Origin: Chloroflexota bacterium | Lineage (GTDB): Bacteria; Chloroflexota; Dehalococcoidia; UBA1151; UBA1328 | Length of the DNA: 7,742 nt | Direction of reading: 5' to 3' | Assembly (NCBI GenBank): GCA_002687335.1 | Contig: NYZY01000015.1 | Coordinates: forward strand, 1 to 7,742 | Notes under the pieces: model-generated | The model's input: only the letters and a program-made list of their open reading frames with translations | Told to the model about the DNA's origin: nothing | Databases searched by the model: none | Made by a program: the position numbers and the translations under genes | In this document: one piece after another, positions 5,952 through 7,742 of the stretch | Numbering within the stretch: position 1 is the stretch's first letter | Layout: each line of letters opens with the position of its first letter

Positions 5952-7742
5952 CTAGACCTCAGAAGAAACTTCAGTGTCTAATTCGTCTTCATTGAGTGCT
6001 TCAGTATCCCCACCATTTTCAAGTTTAGAAAGATCAATCTCCGTGCCAGCTTGTCGACGTTCGCCAATCACACGGATTGCCGAAATTCTGTCTCCCGATT
6101 GGGGTTTTTGTATCCAAACACCTGAAGTATTCCTGCCCGTTGAGGCTATCTCGCCTAGATTAGTGCGTATCACCTGAGCCTTTTCAGTGACTAACACCAA
6201 CATACCTGTCGAGTCTTTTCGGACATCCTCGCTAACCACAGCCGAATCAGCTACATGATTATTCTTAAGTTTTTTACTCTGCGTTTTGAGCGTTATCAAA
6301 CCCTTACCGCCACGCCTTTGCTGAGTATAGTGTCGTAGAAGAGAAAGCTTCCCAACACCTTTTTGCCCTACGACAAGCAAATATCCTTCATCGTCAACAA
6401 CATTCATTGATACAACTGCATCCTTCACCTGAACAGCCATACCCTTCATCCCACCAGCAGCACGTTGACGAGGTCTTATTTCTGACGATTTAAACCTGAT
6501 AGACATGCCCAATCTGGAAACCAATACCAAGTCTTCGTTTTCATTTGCCAGAACTGCACCAATTAGCGCGTCATCTGGCTTCAGGTTGAAACATCGAAGT
6601 CCACTACGGTTCATATTTCTAAGCAGCGGAAGGTGCATGCGTTTCACTTGCCCCTTTTTTGTCGCCATGATCAAGTAGGTATCTTCCAAGTAACTTTGCA
6701 CAGCGACGACTGCCTGCACCTGCTCTCTCGGCTCCATATTGAAACCGAGATTCTGAACCGGGGTCCCCCGTGAATTCCTTGATTGATCTGCAGCAAGTTC
6801 GAAAACCCGAGAAGCGAACACCCGACCTCGATCCGTAAAAAACAACAAGTAATCGTGAGTATCCGCAATTTGAAGATGAGGTGTGACGTCTTCCTCTTTA
6901 GTCATTCTCTGACCACTCACACCCCGTCCGCCACGATGCTGCTTTTTATATGTGTCTAACTTAACCCGCTTGACGTAACCATTGCGACTCAATGTGATGA
7001 CAACCTCATCATGAGGTTCTGTATCTTCACGCCTCCACTCACCAAGTTCTTCTGGATGAACCTCCGTGCGTCGTTCATCACCGTATTTGCGTTTGAGTTC
7101 TTGTGTTTCCTTGCGAACAACTCGCAGAACTTTTGCACTGTCTCCAAGGAGTTCCTCAAGCTCTTGGACCAAAGCTGTTAGATCTTTGTACTCGTTCTCG
7201 ATTTTTTCACGTTCTAAAGCGGCCAATCGCCTTAATTGCATATCGAGAATGGCCTGAGCCTGAATCTCCGAGAGAGCAAACTCGGCCATAAGGTTGGACC
7301 GGGCTTCCTCAACGTCGGCCGAACCTCTAATTAATTCGATCACTCGGTCTAAGTTATCTATAGCAACTCGAAGTCCTTCGAGCACATGAAGACGTGCCTT
7401 GGCTTTTTTTAAATCGAATTCAGCCCGACGTCGAACCACTTCTACACGGAATTCTAAATAGTGACGAAGTGCCTGCTTCAAATTCAAAACCCTAGGCGTA
7501 CCATCCACCAAGGCGATCATGTTGCACGAGAACGAATTACGAAGGCTAGTTTGCTTGTACAAATTATTTAGAACGACAGGAATAGCTGCCCCTCGGCGTA
7601 GCTCGAGCACAATTCGCATGCCCTTACGATCCGATTCATCACGGACTTCACTTATTCCTTCGATTTTCCGTGCCTTGATCAGATCGGCAATCTTCGCAAC
7701 GAGGTTAGCTTTGTTGACTTGGAATGGGATTTCATTGAACAC
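5952..7742 (-). CDS. gyrA: DNA gyrase subunit A, C-terminal two-thirds
   Basis: GyrA cuts and rejoins DNA and wraps it for negative supercoiling in an A2B2 complex with GyrB. The visible 596 codons run in from the right edge; by comparison with the family about 260 N-terminal residues are missing, including the winged-helix domain and catalytic Tyr. The frame opens with FNEIPFQVNKANLVAKI (tower domain). Then come RDESDRKGMRIV, the coiled-coil region (about fragment residues 100-222) with SEIQAQAILDMQLRRL and the exit-gate dimer interface, then GDERRTEV. The C-terminal beta-pinwheel covers about 245-560. It holds QHRGGRG (268-274) at the first-blade GyrA-box position and an exact QRRGGKG (475-481) in a late blade. 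These boxes favour GyrA over ParC. The tail is acidic (ENGGDTEALNEDELDTE), as in many GyrAs. The GTG at the edge is an internal Val codon, not a start. The enterobacterial-type insert in the coiled-coil region is absent. Confidence 0.97.
   Translation of the reverse strand: MFNEIPFQVNKANLVAKIADLIKARKIEGISEVRDESDRKGMRIVLELRRGAAIPVVLNNLYKQTSLRNSFSCNMIALVDGTPRVLNLKQALRHYLEFRVEVVRRRAEFDLKKAKARLHVLEGLRVAIDNLDRVIELIRGSADVEEARSNLMAEFALSEIQAQAILDMQLRRLAALEREKIENEYKDLTALVQELEELLGDSAKVLRVVRKETQELKRKYGDERRTEVHPEELGEWRREDTEPHDEVVITLSRNGYVKRVKLDTYKKQHRGGRGVSGQRMTKEEDVTPHLQIADTHDYLLFFTDRGRVFASRVFELAADQSRNSRGTPVQNLGFNMEPREQVQAVVAVQSYLEDTYLIMATKKGQVKRMHLPLLRNMNRSGLRCFNLKPDDALIGAVLANENEDLVLVSRLGMSIRFKSSEIRPRQRAAGGMKGMAVQVKDAVVSMNVVDDEGYLLVVGQKGVGKLSLLRHYTQQRRGGKGLITLKTQSKKLKNNHVADSAVVSEDVRKDSTGMLVLVTEKAQVIRTNLGEIASTGRNTSGVWIQKPQSGDRISAIRVIGERRQAGTEIDLSKLENGGDTEALNEDELDTEVSSEV

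Noticed and set aside
7066..7291. Open frames on the + strand opposite the gyrA coiled-coil region.
   Set aside because: They are antisense shadows of a strongly conserved gene, with no recognisable protein motif.

Overview
This window is an ordinary bacterial chromosomal segment of conserved housekeeping genes with two less familiar genes in the middle. No mobile element, CRISPR array, rRNA or tRNA was seen. The gyrase lacks the enterobacterial-type insertion in its N-terminal half. L27 starts directly at MAHKKGGG, without the cleaved N-terminal extension typical of Firmicutes. A DUF1385 membrane protein sits beside rpmE. TTG starts are frequent. Together these suggest a non-proteobacterial lineage of moderate GC, perhaps Chloroflexota (marine SAR202-like). 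That placement is inference and needs a database comparison.

Layout. On the + strand (1-1793) lies the 3' end of a histidine operon: hisF (truncated by the window edge), a HAD-superfamily hydrolase that starts on TTG directly after the hisF stop, and a fused hisIE. On the - strand, read from right to left, come gyrA (3' two-thirds only, 7742-5952), a 232-bp gap with a promoter and a long-range inverted repeat, a two-gene unit (flavin reductase, then a family-4-like glycosyltransferase with an extra C-terminal domain), a 151-bp gap with a good sigma70-type promoter, and the ribosomal protein unit rplU-rpmA-rpmE followed by the DUF1385 gene. The + and - gene sets meet tail to tail at 1790-1793, where the hisIE and DUF1385 stop codons share one CTAG palindrome.

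How the genes work together. HisF makes imidazole-glycerol phosphate and AICAR, and HisIE performs the two earlier ring-processing steps. The HAD protein could be a pathway phosphatase, but its motif I looks more like a dehalogenase. L21, L27 and L31 are large-subunit proteins. GyrA is the DNA-cleaving and wrapping subunit of gyrase. The flavin reductase/glycosyltransferase pair is the least explained part of the window. Across the window, four of seven visible starts are TTG, and the ten stops are 7 TAG, 3 TAA and 0 TGA.
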